From IMG/VR virus record IMGVR_UViG_3300028829_002760, positions 45,935 through 109,934 of that record: DNA of 64,000 bases; one strand, 5' to 3'. Numbering within the stretch: position 1 is the first letter of the stretch; each line of letters opens with the position of its first letter. Under the pieces are notes generated by a model, which saw only the letters and a program-made list of their open reading frames with translations, was not told where the DNA came from and made no database searches. A program made the position numbers and the translations under genes. Positions 15,164-24,277 of this stretch are shown here, one piece after another. The stretch is from a virus.

Positions 15164-15592
15164 ATGGAAAAAAAGGTTATAGAAGAAACAGATATTATGG
15201 CAATCCTATTTGAACTTCATCAAGCAGGTGTTACAGGAGTAAATATATATTATGAAGGTAGTGGGGATAGTGGTTGTATTGAATCTGCAGTGTTTACAAA
15301 AAATAAATTAAGTGATGTTGAAGATACGGCATTTGATGAAATAACTCAAATAGATGCGTGGGATGGTGCAGGAAGTTTAGGTAAAGTATTTCCAGAGATA
15401 TATGTAAAATTAGAAGAATTTGTTACTGATTGTATCTTAGATGATATTGAAGATTGGTGGAACAATGATGGTGGGTATGGTACTTTATGTATAATAGTTC
15501 CTTCTGGTAAATATAAAGTATATAATAGTATACGTTATACTAAAACAGAAGACTATTACCATGAAGGTGAGCTACTTGAAAAAACAAACTAA
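15164..15592 (+). CDS. DUF6878-like protein
   Basis: A 142-residue acidic protein. It has the pattern ILFELHQAGVTGVNIYYEGS followed by GDSGCIESAVF, then DDIEDWWNNDGGYGTLCIIV and a C-terminal YHEGELLEKTN. The combination of a 'Y.GsGDsG' loop and a 'W.n.dGgyG' strand is what I associate with DUF6878, a family seen in phages and beside VWA/MoxR-type genes. Function unknown; the two Gly-Asp loops could bind metal. It starts the five-gene run up to the MoxR-like ATPase. Confidence 0.6.
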   Translation: MEKKVIEETDIMAILFELHQAGVTGVNIYYEGSGDSGCIESAVFTKNKLSDVEDTAFDEITQIDAWDGAGSLGKVFPEIYVKLEEFVTDCILDDIEDWWNNDGGYGTLCIIVPSGKYKVYNSIRYTKTEDYYHEGELLEKTN

Positions 15593-15594
15593 TT

Positions 15595-15936
15595 ATGGCA
15601 CATCCTAACATACATGCTAAATCCTCTGTAAAAAAATGGGGTGGTAAACCTGAAGATTATATTCATATACACGAATGGTTTGATGCAACTAAAGCCTGGA
15701 TAGGTCATAGTAAGCATAGAATGTTTAGACATCATTCAGAAGGTATATTTGAATGTGAAGAATATTTTGGTAAATCATTTACAAATTCAGATGGTAAAAC
15801 TGTATATACAAGATATGTTGGGGAACAACATGTAAAAGAAGACTGTAATAACTACATACCTTCTGCAAAAGAATGGGTAGATAATATTAATGAACCTGTT
15901 AAATGGATGGTTAAAACACTAAAAATTGAAGATTAA
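15595..15936 (+). CDS. DUF6915 protein
   Basis: A 113-residue protein. MAHPNIHAKSSVKKWGGKPE and DYIHIHEWFDATKAWIG, then HRMFRHHSEGIFECEE and VGEQHVKEDCNNYIPSAKEW, follow the DUF6915 pattern closely. Its His-rich centre (HRMFRHH) and conserved Glu/His residues suggest a metal site, and the family has no known function. The stop and next start share TAATG. It is next to a DUF6878-like gene and two genes before a VWA protein. Confidence 0.75.
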   Translation: MAHPNIHAKSSVKKWGGKPEDYIHIHEWFDATKAWIGHSKHRMFRHHSEGIFECEEYFGKSFTNSDGKTVYTRYVGEQHVKEDCNNYIPSAKEWVDNINEPVKWMVKTLKIED

Positions 15937-16328
15937 TGATTTTTGACAAAGAAGAAACAAGAAATATTTTAAATATGTTAAGATCTCCAGATAAGGAGAA
16001 TCATACAATTGCATTTGAAACATTAAAAAATGCTGATTTTAATAAATACATGGGAGAGTTAATTGTGATATACAAGTATAGTGGTCATTTACTTGAGTAT
16101 TGGCAAGAAGGCTGTCTTGATGCATATAAAATTTTAATTAATACCGTACCTGATCATTCATTAACAAGTCCTAAAACGTTAAGTCTTGTTAAAGAAATGA
16201 AAGGTTCTTCTACTGCAGTAGAAGTTTTTATGGAATATTTTATTAAAGATATGACTAAAATGTTACATGCAATTGGATATCCAACTGATGCGTTTGAAGT
16301 TAATATAAAATTAAAAGAAAATGAATAA
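15936..16328 (+). CDS. Small helical protein, paralogous to part of the 438-residue protein
   Basis: A 130-residue helical protein. Residues 13-48 (NMLRSPDKENHTIAFETLKN...) align with residues 225-265 of the protein at 18962-20278 (MFDSSDTDNHILAMEILANS): both read 'S.D.[ED]NH..A.E.L.N'. Function unknown, probably a protein-protein interaction helix bundle. It overlaps the VWA gene by 8 bases and is likely part of the same complex. Confidence 0.6.
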   Translation: MIFDKEETRNILNMLRSPDKENHTIAFETLKNADFNKYMGELIVIYKYSGHLLEYWQEGCLDAYKILINTVPDHSLTSPKTLSLVKEMKGSSTAVEVFMEYFIKDMTKMLHAIGYPTDAFEVNIKLKENE

Positions 16329-17502
16329 ACAAAGAAGTTTAAGTAAAGTTAGTAAAGATTTAATGCTTAAAGAACCTTATTATGGGTTCTTTCTTATTAT
16401 GCTTAATAAAGTATGGAGTAATAATCTTCCTACAGCAGGTGTAAGTAAACAAAATATAAATTTTCAACTTGCAATTAACCCTGAATTTTGGGAAAGTTTA
16501 TCTGAAAATCATATGATGGGTTTATTAAAACATGAACTACTTCATATTGCTTTTAATCATCTTACTACATTTAGTATGTTTCAAGATAAAAAACTTGCTA
16601 ATATAGCAATGGACATGGAGATCAATCAATATATTGATAAAGACTATTTACCTGAAGGTGGTATTGATATAGATACTTATTCACCTGAATTAGATCTTGA
16701 TAGACGTGCTGGTAGTAGATATTATTATGATAAACTAAAACAATTCCAAGATAAAAAAGATCAAAATGGTAGTTGTGGTTGTGAAGATATGGATGGTTTA
16801 TTAGATGATGTAAAAAATGGTAAAGGTCCTGATCATAGTACTTGGGAAGAATTTGAAGACTTACCAGAAGCTGAGAAAAAGTTAATTGAAAAACAATTAC
16901 AAAAAGTTCTTAGTGATGCTAAAGAACAAACTATTAAAAAACAAGGCAATATTCCAGGTGAAATGCAAGGTAGAATTATTGTAGAAGAAATAATTCCACC
17001 CAAATTTGATTGGAGAGGGTTTATTAGGAGGTTTACAGGTGTAAGTACCAAAGTTTTTACTAAAAAGATTAGAAGAAAAGAGAATCGTAGATTTGACGAT
17101 AATCCTGGTCTTAAAGTAAAAATGAGACAGCATATGTTATTAGGTATTGATACTTCAGGATCTGTAAGTAATAATGAACTTAAAGAATTTATGAATGAAA
17201 TTCATCATATTTATAAATGTGGTGTGGACATAACCATAGTTCAATGCGATACTCAAATTAAATCAATTGAACCTTACAAAGGTAAAAATGATTTAGAAGT
17301 ATTAGGTAGAGGAGGGACTTATTTTGACCCTGTTTTAGAATATTTTAATGCTAATCTAGGCAAGTATACAAGTCTTGTATATTTTACTGATGGTGAAGCA
17401 ACTGCATATGTAAAACCTAGAGGTCATGTGTTATGGGTTCTATCCGAGCAATCTTATTTAAATGAAGATTTACCAGGTAAAGTAATAAAATTAGAATTAT
17501 GA
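16321..17502 (+). CDS. VWA-domain protein with N-terminal metallopeptidase-like domain (DUF2201-type)
   Basis: A 393-residue protein. The N-terminal domain has HELLH at 71-75 with downstream acidic residues (Asp98, Glu100) as in the putative metallopeptidase domain of the DUF2201 family. The C-terminal VWA domain has an intact MIDAS: DTSGS at 277-281 and later GGTYFDP and YFTDGEA. In bacteria such VWA proteins work with MoxR-type AAA+ ATPases, encoded here 190 bases downstream, to insert metal cofactors or remodel protein complexes. A Gly/Asp-rich acidic linker lies between the domains. It overlaps both neighbours. Confidence 0.85.
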   Translation: MNKQRSLSKVSKDLMLKEPYYGFFLIMLNKVWSNNLPTAGVSKQNINFQLAINPEFWESLSENHMMGLLKHELLHIAFNHLTTFSMFQDKKLANIAMDMEINQYIDKDYLPEGGIDIDTYSPELDLDRRAGSRYYYDKLKQFQDKKDQNGSCGCEDMDGLLDDVKNGKGPDHSTWEEFEDLPEAEKKLIEKQLQKVLSDAKEQTIKKQGNIPGEMQGRIIVEEIIPPKFDWRGFIRRFTGVSTKVFTKKIRRKENRRFDDNPGLKVKMRQHMLLGIDTSGSVSNNELKEFMNEIHHIYKCGVDITIVQCDTQIKSIEPYKGKNDLEVLGRGGTYFDPVLEYFNANLGKYTSLVYFTDGEATAYVKPRGHVLWVLSEQSYLNEDLPGKVIKLEL

Positions 17503-17687
17503 TTTGTTGTATATGTGATAATGAATTTGACCAATATGAAGAAACAACTATTGGTCAAATGACAGTTAGAAATAAAGGTGGACATAATCCTTCTCCTGTT
17601 AAAGAAGAAGGAAGATGTTGCACAAAATGTAATTTTGAAGTAGTCATTCCAAAAAGACTAGAAGTAATAACTAATACAGAAAAATAA
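17499..17687 (+). CDS. Small zinc-finger protein
   Basis: A 62-residue protein with CCIC at 3-6 and CCTKC near residue 40-44, separated by a GGHNPSPV loop: two cysteine knuckles that together can bind zinc. The 'GhNP.Pv...GrCC..Cn' arrangement is common in small phage and bacterial zinc proteins of unknown role. It overlaps the VWA stop as ATGA and sits between the VWA and MoxR genes, so it may join their complex. Confidence 0.7.
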   Translation: MICCICDNEFDQYEETTIGQMTVRNKGGHNPSPVKEEGRCCTKCNFEVVIPKRLEVITNTEK

Positions 17688-17691
17688 TAAA

Positions 17692-18864
17692 ATGAGTGAT
17701 CAAACACAATTAAACGTAGGAGAATTAAAAGACTTTATTAAACACATGGTTAAGAATAACCAGCAAATACAAGCTGAAGGTAAAGTTCCTGTAGCTATTA
17801 ATATTGAAGGTGATGCGGGTCTTGGTAAGACTTCTGCTATTATGCAACTTGGTAATGAATTAGAAATGCAAGTTGTAAAGTTGAATTTATCACAGTTAGA
17901 AGAATTAGGTGACCTTGTTGGTTTTCCTGTAAAAGAATTTCAAATTCAAAATAAAGAAGGTCAAACTACTTGGATCAATGAATCTCAAATAAATGCGGCA
18001 AGTACAAAAGGTTACAAAGTAATTAGTAAAAGAATGTCTCATGCAGCACCTGAATGGATTGAAGGTAAAGGTGAAGGTGGGTTTTTAATTCTTGATGATT
18101 ATACTCGTGCTGATGCAAGATTTATGCAAGCAACTATGGAAATCTTAGATAGACAAGAATATGTCTCTTGGAAACTTCCAAAGAACTGGCATGTAATCTT
18201 AACTACTAATCCAGATAACGGAGACTATAATGTAACAAGTCTTGATGTAGCTCAGAAGACTAGATTTATATCTGTAGAGTTAAAATATGATGCTGAAATT
18301 TGGGCTAAGTGGGCAGAGCATGCAAGTATTGATGGTAGATGTATAAACTTTATGTTAATGCATCCAGAATTAGTTACTCAAAGAGTAAATCCAAGATCTA
18401 TTACTACATTTTTTAATGCAATTAGTTCTGTTGGGAAGTTTGATGAAGAACTCCCTCTTATTCAAATGATCGGTGAAGGTTCTGTTGGTGTTGATTTTAG
18501 TTCAATCTTTACTAGCTTTATTAATAATAAGCTAGATAAGATTATTGGTCCTAAAGACATCCTGGAAAAAGATGAACAATATGTATTAAATACATTAGTA
18601 TCTGCTGTGGGTAAAGATGATGCATTTAGAGCTGATATTTCTAGTGTTATTGCTACCCGTGTAATTAACTATTCTTTAACTTTAGCTGAGAAAGGTTCAA
18701 TAGGAAAAGACGTAATTGATAGATTAGCATTACTTTCTACAGAATCTGAGTCTTTTACAGATGATCTAAAATACTATATGATTAAAGAAATAGTAAACGG
18801 AAACAAATCTAAATTCCAGAAATTGATGATGAATCAAAAGGTGGTGAAGATGGCTGTAAAGTAA
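17692..18864 (+). CDS. MoxR-type AAA+ ATPase
   Basis: A 390-residue AAA+ ATPase. Walker A GDAGLGKTS is at 40-48, Walker B GGFLILDDYTRAD is near 124-136 and sensor 1 TTNPDNGDYNVTS is near 167-179. The insertion of loops before Walker B (residues about 70-105) and an all-helical C-terminal lid are MoxR features. MoxR proteins act as chaperones with VWA proteins; the VWA gene lies just upstream. Start at the ATG 4 bases after the zinc-finger stop. Closed by a terminator 55 bases downstream. Confidence 0.85.
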   Translation: MSDQTQLNVGELKDFIKHMVKNNQQIQAEGKVPVAINIEGDAGLGKTSAIMQLGNELEMQVVKLNLSQLEELGDLVGFPVKEFQIQNKEGQTTWINESQINAASTKGYKVISKRMSHAAPEWIEGKGEGGFLILDDYTRADARFMQATMEILDRQEYVSWKLPKNWHVILTTNPDNGDYNVTSLDVAQKTRFISVELKYDAEIWAKWAEHASIDGRCINFMLMHPELVTQRVNPRSITTFFNAISSVGKFDEELPLIQMIGEGSVGVDFSSIFTSFINNKLDKIIGPKDILEKDEQYVLNTLVSAVGKDDAFRADISSVIATRVINYSLTLAEKGSIGKDVIDRLALLSTESESFTDDLKYYMIKEIVNGNKSKFQKLMMNQKVVKMAVK

Positions 18865-18919
18865 ATCAACCATAGAAGGTTACCACTTTAAAGAATCAAA
18901 ATTATAATTAAAAACTAAG

Positions 18920-18949
18920 ATAAAGGGGGGTAATTCCCCCTTTATTTAT
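18920..18949 (+). terminator. Intrinsic terminator after MoxR-like gene
   Basis: Perfect 10-bp stem ATAAAGGGGG (18920-18929) and CCCCCTTTAT (18936-18945) with a 6-base loop, then TTATT. It lies in the 97-base gap between the MoxR-like gene and the next gene. Confidence 0.85.
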
Positions 18950-18961
18950 TAATAAATAAAA

Positions 18962-20278
18962 ATGACAAAAGCTTTTAAATTATCTATATCATGTGATTCA
19001 GATCTTAACTCTGTTGATTGGATTGAATGTAACACATTTATTATTGAGGATGATAATAAAAACATACTCGATATATCTGAAAAAGAATATATTCCTACAA
19101 AAGGAGACAAGTTTTATTTCTTACCTGGTGTAAGTATACCAAGAGTAAAACTGAAGGATTTAACAAAGGATTATGGTATAAAAAGTACCAGATTATTAAA
19201 AGATGCAACGCATATATTTGCAGGTAGAAGTACTACAAATAAAGTTTGTGAAAGACTATGGTCATATAGAATACCTACATCAGCAATTGAAATGTTATAC
19301 AATCATCTAAAAGAAAAAGAACTTGATAAGTATTACTTAGAAAAACTTGAAACTGCATTATTATATAATGAACATGACTTTGTATATATAGATTATAGTG
19401 TAGCTGGAATATTTAGAAATAATCAAACTGAAATTTTTGAAACGATTCGTGAAACACCAGAAATATTGAATCTTTTAAAAGGTAGTGATTACATAACTAC
19501 AATAGACTCTGATTATGTAGAAGATTTACTTGAAATAGAATCTTTGCAAATACCTATTCTAGATGAATCAGAACTATTAAAACATATAAATGGTGAAGAT
19601 GCTACTACTATAGATGAGGATGTGTATTCACAACTTAAAACTATGTTTGATAGTAGTGATACTGATAATCATATATTAGCAATGGAAATTCTAGCAAATT
19701 CAAATTACATAGATAGTTTGATGTATATAGAAATGTTATTTAAAACTCATGCGTTTTGTATGGAAGGATCTAGAACTAAAAATCATGTGAATTTTAAAGG
19801 TTTATTAGCATTTTTAGGTAAAGATAGAAGTAATATGAGTACATCAATAGATGACATCGTAAATTCTTTACGTCTTAATAATGTATTAACTATAGATAAG
19901 TTAAAGTATTTATTAAATGAATATTCTGATGAAATATCTAACGGGGGTAGTACAGAGGTGTTTAAAATTAAAACAATAACTGTTAATGAAGATATACTAA
20001 AAGAAATAGATCATAATTTTAAGTATAAATTAATTGATGATTATGTTTCTGAAAATAGTGCTGAATTATTTGATGAAAATGCAGAGTATCATAAACTTCA
20101 GCCTGAAAATGAAGATGAGATCCTAGAAGAGGTAATTGAAAATAACACTAATGAAGATACTATAGATCCATTAGACGTTAATCAAGATACAGTAGACATA
20201 ATAGAAGTTAATGAAATTACAGGACCGTCCCTGGAAACAAATACAAATAATGATGAACAAAACTTTGATTGGTTCTGA
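18962..20278 (+). CDS. Hypothetical protein with acidic, SSB-tip-like C-terminus
   Basis: A 438-residue protein. The N-terminal region (1-110) starts MTKAFKLSISCDSDLNSVDW and has beta strands; the middle (225-265) carries the helical segment shared with the small protein at 15936. The last 60 residues are highly acidic and end DEQNFDWF. The tail includes VIENNTNEDT (391-400), identical to a stretch in the protein at 24278. An acidic tail ending in aromatics resembles protein-interaction tips of SSBs and T7 gp2.5. First gene after a terminator. No enzyme motif seen. Confidence 0.65.
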   Translation: MTKAFKLSISCDSDLNSVDWIECNTFIIEDDNKNILDISEKEYIPTKGDKFYFLPGVSIPRVKLKDLTKDYGIKSTRLLKDATHIFAGRSTTNKVCERLWSYRIPTSAIEMLYNHLKEKELDKYYLEKLETALLYNEHDFVYIDYSVAGIFRNNQTEIFETIRETPEILNLLKGSDYITTIDSDYVEDLLEIESLQIPILDESELLKHINGEDATTIDEDVYSQLKTMFDSSDTDNHILAMEILANSNYIDSLMYIEMLFKTHAFCMEGSRTKNHVNFKGLLAFLGKDRSNMSTSIDDIVNSLRLNNVLTIDKLKYLLNEYSDEISNGGSTEVFKIKTITVNEDILKEIDHNFKYKLIDDYVSENSAELFDENAEYHKLQPENEDEILEEVIENNTNEDTIDPLDVNQDTVDIIEVNEITGPSLETNTNNDEQNFDWF

Positions 20279-21287
20279 AGAGCTCGACAAGTTCTATAAA
20301 GATAAATTTTATTTTAGTTATAGTGGTTTAAATAAACTACTATACTCCCCTACATTGTTTTATACTCATTATATACTCAGAGAAAGAGAAGATAGTGTTG
20401 ACCCCCACCTCGTAGGAGGTAGGGTCTTACACTGTTTACTATTTGAGCCTGATAAATATGATGAAAACTTTATTTCCTTAAATGGAAAACTGCCAACTGA
20501 TAGCCAAAGAAAAATTATTGATAATATTTTTAGAAATTACTTAAATATTGAAAATAATTATTTACTTTTGGAAGACTACTCACAAGATATACTTACAGAA
20601 TTACTTTACGCAAATCTTTATCAATCATTAAAAGATACCAAAGATGGTACTGGTGATGAGAAACGTTTAAAAAAGATTCTTACACAAGAAAATAAAGAAT
20701 ACTTTAAATTTCTTATAAATAGTCAAGGTAAAACTATAGTAGATCAGCCAACTTTAGATAGTTCTAAAGAACGGGTTGAGATACTAAAAAATAATAGTGA
20801 TGTAAGAGCATTACTACAACTTGACAAAACTACAGAAGATACTCATATAGAAGTTTATAATGAACTATTTCATAAAATGGATCACGAAAAGTTACCTTTT
20901 GGTTTACACGGTGTTCTAGATAATGTTGTAGTTGACTCAGATTCTAAGACAATATTTATTAATGACTTAAAAACAACTGGTAAATCAATTGGAGATTTTG
21001 CTGATGCTGTTGAATATTACAAATATTGGATACAAGGTGCTATATATTTTATATTAGCAGGCAACAAATTTTTAAAAGATTTACCAAACCCTGACACTTG
21101 GAATATACAGGTTACGTTTATTGTAATAGATAAATATAATTTAGTGTACCCTTTTCAAGTTTCAGAAGAAACTATGAGTGTATGGAATACAAATTTTCTT
21201 GAAATTATTAATATTGCCACATGGCATTATGATAACAAAAGATATGATCTTCCATATGAATTAGCAAAAGGTAACTTTAAATTGTAA
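20253..21287 (+). CDS. PD-(D/E)XK exonuclease, RecE/Cas4-like
   Basis: A 344-residue nuclease starting MNKTLIGSEELDKFY. In-frame ATGs also lie at 20250 and 20211; the one at 20253 gives the smallest overlap (26 bases) with the upstream gene. The start FSYSGLNKLLYSPTLFYTHY resembles the RecE-type PDDEXK fold (S-x-S-x-L-x-x-L...P..F). The catalytic set is Asp223 in GVLDNVV, then Asp238-Leu-Lys240 in NDLKTTGK, followed by YYKYWIQGAIYF. Such enzymes make 3' single-stranded tails for annealing by a Sak4-type recombinase, which is encoded at 12275. Confidence 0.8.
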   Translation: MNKTLIGSEELDKFYKDKFYFSYSGLNKLLYSPTLFYTHYILREREDSVDPHLVGGRVLHCLLFEPDKYDENFISLNGKLPTDSQRKIIDNIFRNYLNIENNYLLLEDYSQDILTELLYANLYQSLKDTKDGTGDEKRLKKILTQENKEYFKFLINSQGKTIVDQPTLDSSKERVEILKNNSDVRALLQLDKTTEDTHIEVYNELFHKMDHEKLPFGLHGVLDNVVVDSDSKTIFINDLKTTGKSIGDFADAVEYYKYWIQGAIYFILAGNKFLKDLPNPDTWNIQVTFIVIDKYNLVYPFQVSEETMSVWNTNFLEIINIATWHYDNKRYDLPYELAKGNFKL

Positions 21288-21295
21288 AATAAACT

Positions 21296-21892
21296 ATGGC
21301 TTTAACTTCTATTTATAGTAAATACTTTCAAAAGTCAAAAGTGTTTTTATATCCACTTTTAGGCATTAAACGAGGTTTAAGTGTTGTTCCCAAAGAAACA
21401 TATATAGCTTGGGAAGGGCACTACAAACCTGAAGATATGAAACTAATATGTGTTTATGATTATAGAAAAGATGAAGAATATCAAAAGATTGAAAAGAATC
21501 TTCTTTTAGAACACAATAGATTATCTGATTATAAAAGAGTTAAAAAAGAAGCTATTATTGTATTTGATTTTTCTGATTTAGATGACAACTGGTTTCATTT
21601 TATAAATGGTAAGTTTAGTCAGATAGAAATAAAAGTCAAACAGAAAATTTTAGGATTTTTTGATGTACATGGTGGAAATTATGCTTATATGCATAGTTAT
21701 TTAATACCTGAAAAATATTATGATAATTATTCAGAAATTTTAGGTATAGACACTGAAGTATTAAAAGAAGTTGTAGAATTATGTGACAAACCAAACATTA
21801 ATAAGGAAACATTGATTTTAGATATTGCTGATTTAAATAACATACAAGAAAATAATTTGTTAAATTTGACAAAACCAAAAGAAAATGAGTAA
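21296..21892 (+). CDS. Conserved hypothetical protein
   Basis: A 198-residue protein starting MALTSIYSKYFQKSKVFLYP. It has a beta-rich first half (TYIAWEGHY..., MKLICVYDYR) and a second half with GFFDVHGGNYAYMHSYLIPE, then helices. The sequence type recurs in Bacteroidota phages in my memory but has no assigned function. Its last 8 bases overlap the following gene, and the AACCAAAA leader seen in the 6-7 kb block recurs here in a shorter form (21873-21880). Confidence 0.6.
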   Translation: MALTSIYSKYFQKSKVFLYPLLGIKRGLSVVPKETYIAWEGHYKPEDMKLICVYDYRKDEEYQKIEKNLLLEHNRLSDYKRVKKEAIIVFDFSDLDDNWFHFINGKFSQIEIKVKQKILGFFDVHGGNYAYMHSYLIPEKYYDNYSEILGIDTEVLKEVVELCDKPNINKETLILDIADLNNIQENNLLNLTKPKENE

Positions 21893-22250
21893 ATCAATGA
21901 TGCTAGTAAAATCATCTTGGCAAGATGATGAGACATTTAAACTAATGCCTATCACCGAATCATGTCCATATGTAGAATGTATTTTTGATCCACAATCAAA
22001 AGTTTTTGTGGTAATATCAAAAATTGTAAAGTCAAGTCTACACATGCTACCTAAGTTAGATGATTATGGTCAACCAATGAGTGGTGCAAAAGGCGGCAAA
22101 CAAACAAGAAATAAAATAGATGTATTTCAAGAATTTTATATTGGAGATACAGAAGCAATAGAAGAAATAATTAATTTATTTGCAATAAATTCAGAAAAAT
22201 TTGATTATAAGTCTTTTATGAAAAAAAAGAAAATAACAGAAAAAAAGTAA
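21885..22250 (+). CDS. Conserved hypothetical protein
   Basis: A 121-residue protein: MSKSMMLVKSSWQDDETFKL, CPYVECIFDPQSKVFVVIS, then a helical Lys-rich C-terminus. I remember similar proteins next to DNA polymerase in crAss-like genomes, without a known role. No catalytic motif. It ends 20 bases before a terminator and so closes this transcript. Confidence 0.6.
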   Translation: MSKSMMLVKSSWQDDETFKLMPITESCPYVECIFDPQSKVFVVISKIVKSSLHMLPKLDDYGQPMSGAKGGKQTRNKIDVFQEFYIGDTEAIEEIINLFAINSEKFDYKSFMKKKKITEKK

Positions 22251-22270
22251 CTATTTACAGATATAGTGAA

Positions 22271-22304
22271 AGAGAGGGTAAATTACATACCCTCTCTTTT
22301 TTTC
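22271..22304 (+). terminator. Intrinsic terminator before DNA polymerase
   Basis: Perfect 10-bp stem AGAGAGGGTA (22271-22280) and TACCCTCTCT (22288-22297), 7-base loop, then seven Ts. The outer AGTGAA and TTTCACT can extend the stem. The following gap to 22341 shows no clear promoter elements. Confidence 0.85.
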
Positions 22305-22341
22305 ACTAAAATTGGGGGAACAGCTTAACTGAACAAATCTT

Positions 22342-24276
22342 ATGAGAACACATTGGGTAATGGACTATGAAACTATGGCCAATTTATATGTAGCCGTGTT
22401 TCAAGATTATGTTTCTAACGAAACACACATTTTCAAAATACATTCTTCTTTATATAACGATATCAAACCTTTAATAAAGTTTCTTAAAAGAAATAAAAGT
22501 CTTAAAGAGAAACATATATCTTTTAATGGATTATCATTTGACTCTCAGATAACTGAGTTTATTATGAGAAATTCTAATAGATTAATTAAAATGGATCAAG
22601 CAGATATTGTTGATGAGATTTATGCAACTGCACAAGAAACAATAGAACTAAGTAATAGTGGTGAGTTTTCTAAGTATCCTGAATGGAAATTAAGTATTGA
22701 TCAAATTGACGTATTTAAAATTAATCACTGGGATAACCGTAATAAAAGAACAAGTTTAAAATGGACTCAGTTTAGTATGGATTGGCCCAACTTACAAGAC
22801 ATGCCAATTCATCATACTACTAAAGTGACTACTATTGAAGAGATAGATATGATTACTGACTATTGTATAAATGATGTAGAATCAACTAAAAAGATTTTAC
22901 ATTTATCTAAACCCCTAATTAATGTAAGAAGAAAAATTAAAGAAAAGTATGGTCTTGAATGTATGAATTTTTCTAATACTAAACTTGGATCACAATTATT
23001 ATTAGGACTTTATTGTAATGCAACAGAACGTGAGAAAAGAGAAGTAAAAGATTTAAGGACATATAGAAATGGCATTCCTATAAAAGATATTTTATTTGAT
23101 TATATATCATTTCAAACTGCACCTTTTCAAACTTTTCTAGAAAAATTAAAAAATAAAACAATTTACAATACTAAAAGTGACTTTAAATTTAAACTTAAAT
23201 TCAAAGGATATGATTTTTATTATGGTGCGGGTGGTATTCACCAATGCATTAAACCAGATAAATACCTTGCTGAAGGTGATATTATAATTAAAGACTTAGA
23301 TGTTGCATCACTATATCCTAGTATTGCTTGTATGAATAACATGTCTCCTGCTCATTTAGGAGATGAGTTTTTTCAAGTTTATAAAAAAGATATTGTTGAT
23401 GTCAGACTTGCAGAAAAACAAAAATCTAAAGAAGACAGAGATGTTGCTATTATTGAAGGATTTAAAGAAGCCGCTAATGCATCTTATGGTAATAGTAATA
23501 GTGAATATTCTTGGTTATTTGATCCTCAATATACTATGCAAACAACCATTAATGGTCAGTTGTTATTAAGTATGCTTGTTGAAGATATACTAATTAACAT
23601 ACCTGACTCAGTATTATTACAAACTAATACTGATGGTGCAACTTTCCAGTTTGATAAAAAATATATAGACAAATACAATCAGATTTGTAAATTATGGGAA
23701 GAGAAAACTAAATTAGTTCTTGAGTTTGCAGATTATTCTGCAATGTATATCTGGGATGTAAATAATTATATTAGTGTTTATACTAATGGAAATACCAAAT
23801 GTAAAGGTAGATTTGAGTGGGAAGATTTACAAAATCATAAATACACTCACTTACATAAAAATAAAAGTCATCTAGTTGTAGCAAAAGCTATTTATAATTA
23901 TTTTGTAAATGGACTTGATCCTGAAACTTATGTAAAAAAACACAATAATATTTATGATTTTTGCGCAGGTGTTAAAATTAAAGGAAACTGGACATTTTAT
24001 AGATCTGCAATTGAAGAAAATAAACATGTATATGAATCTCTACAAAAAACTCTGAGGTATTATGTATCCAATAAAGGTTCTAAAATCTTAAAAATTAATA
24101 ATAGTGATAAAAGAGAAATACAAGTAGAAGCGGGAAGATGGCAACAAACTATTTTTAATAATTACATAGAAAAGCCATTTGAAGAATATGATATAAATTA
24201 TGATTATTATCTAGGAAATATAAAGAAAGAAATAGAAATCCTAGAACCTATATTTAAGCAATTAAAATTATTTTAA
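22342..24276 (+). CDS. Family B DNA polymerase
   Basis: A compact 644-residue polymerase with exonuclease and polymerase domains. Exo I is MDYET (Asp8, Glu10), Exo II is FNGLSFDSQI near 52-61 and Exo III is YCINDVES near 174-181, so proofreading looks intact. Polymerase motif A is LDVASLYPSI with Asp320, motif B is KEAANASYG near 375-383 and motif C is TNTDGA with Asp431 replacing the usual YxDTDS. No N-terminal domain and no large TPR2-type insertion is obvious. This replaces the PolA found in other crAss-like groups. The next gene starts 1 base after its stop. Confidence 0.9.
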   Translation: MRTHWVMDYETMANLYVAVFQDYVSNETHIFKIHSSLYNDIKPLIKFLKRNKSLKEKHISFNGLSFDSQITEFIMRNSNRLIKMDQADIVDEIYATAQETIELSNSGEFSKYPEWKLSIDQIDVFKINHWDNRNKRTSLKWTQFSMDWPNLQDMPIHHTTKVTTIEEIDMITDYCINDVESTKKILHLSKPLINVRRKIKEKYGLECMNFSNTKLGSQLLLGLYCNATEREKREVKDLRTYRNGIPIKDILFDYISFQTAPFQTFLEKLKNKTIYNTKSDFKFKLKFKGYDFYYGAGGIHQCIKPDKYLAEGDIIIKDLDVASLYPSIACMNNMSPAHLGDEFFQVYKKDIVDVRLAEKQKSKEDRDVAIIEGFKEAANASYGNSNSEYSWLFDPQYTMQTTINGQLLLSMLVEDILINIPDSVLLQTNTDGATFQFDKKYIDKYNQICKLWEEKTKLVLEFADYSAMYIWDVNNYISVYTNGNTKCKGRFEWEDLQNHKYTHLHKNKSHLVVAKAIYNYFVNGLDPETYVKKHNNIYDFCAGVKIKGNWTFYRSAIEENKHVYESLQKTLRYYVSNKGSKILKINNSDKREIQVEAGRWQQTIFNNYIEKPFEEYDINYDYYLGNIKKEIEILEPIFKQLKLF

Positions 24277-24277
24277 C

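Noticed and set aside
23363-23569. 68-residue frame inside DNA polymerase
   Set aside because: Shifted-frame shadow of the polymerase, Lys/Leu-rich low complexity.
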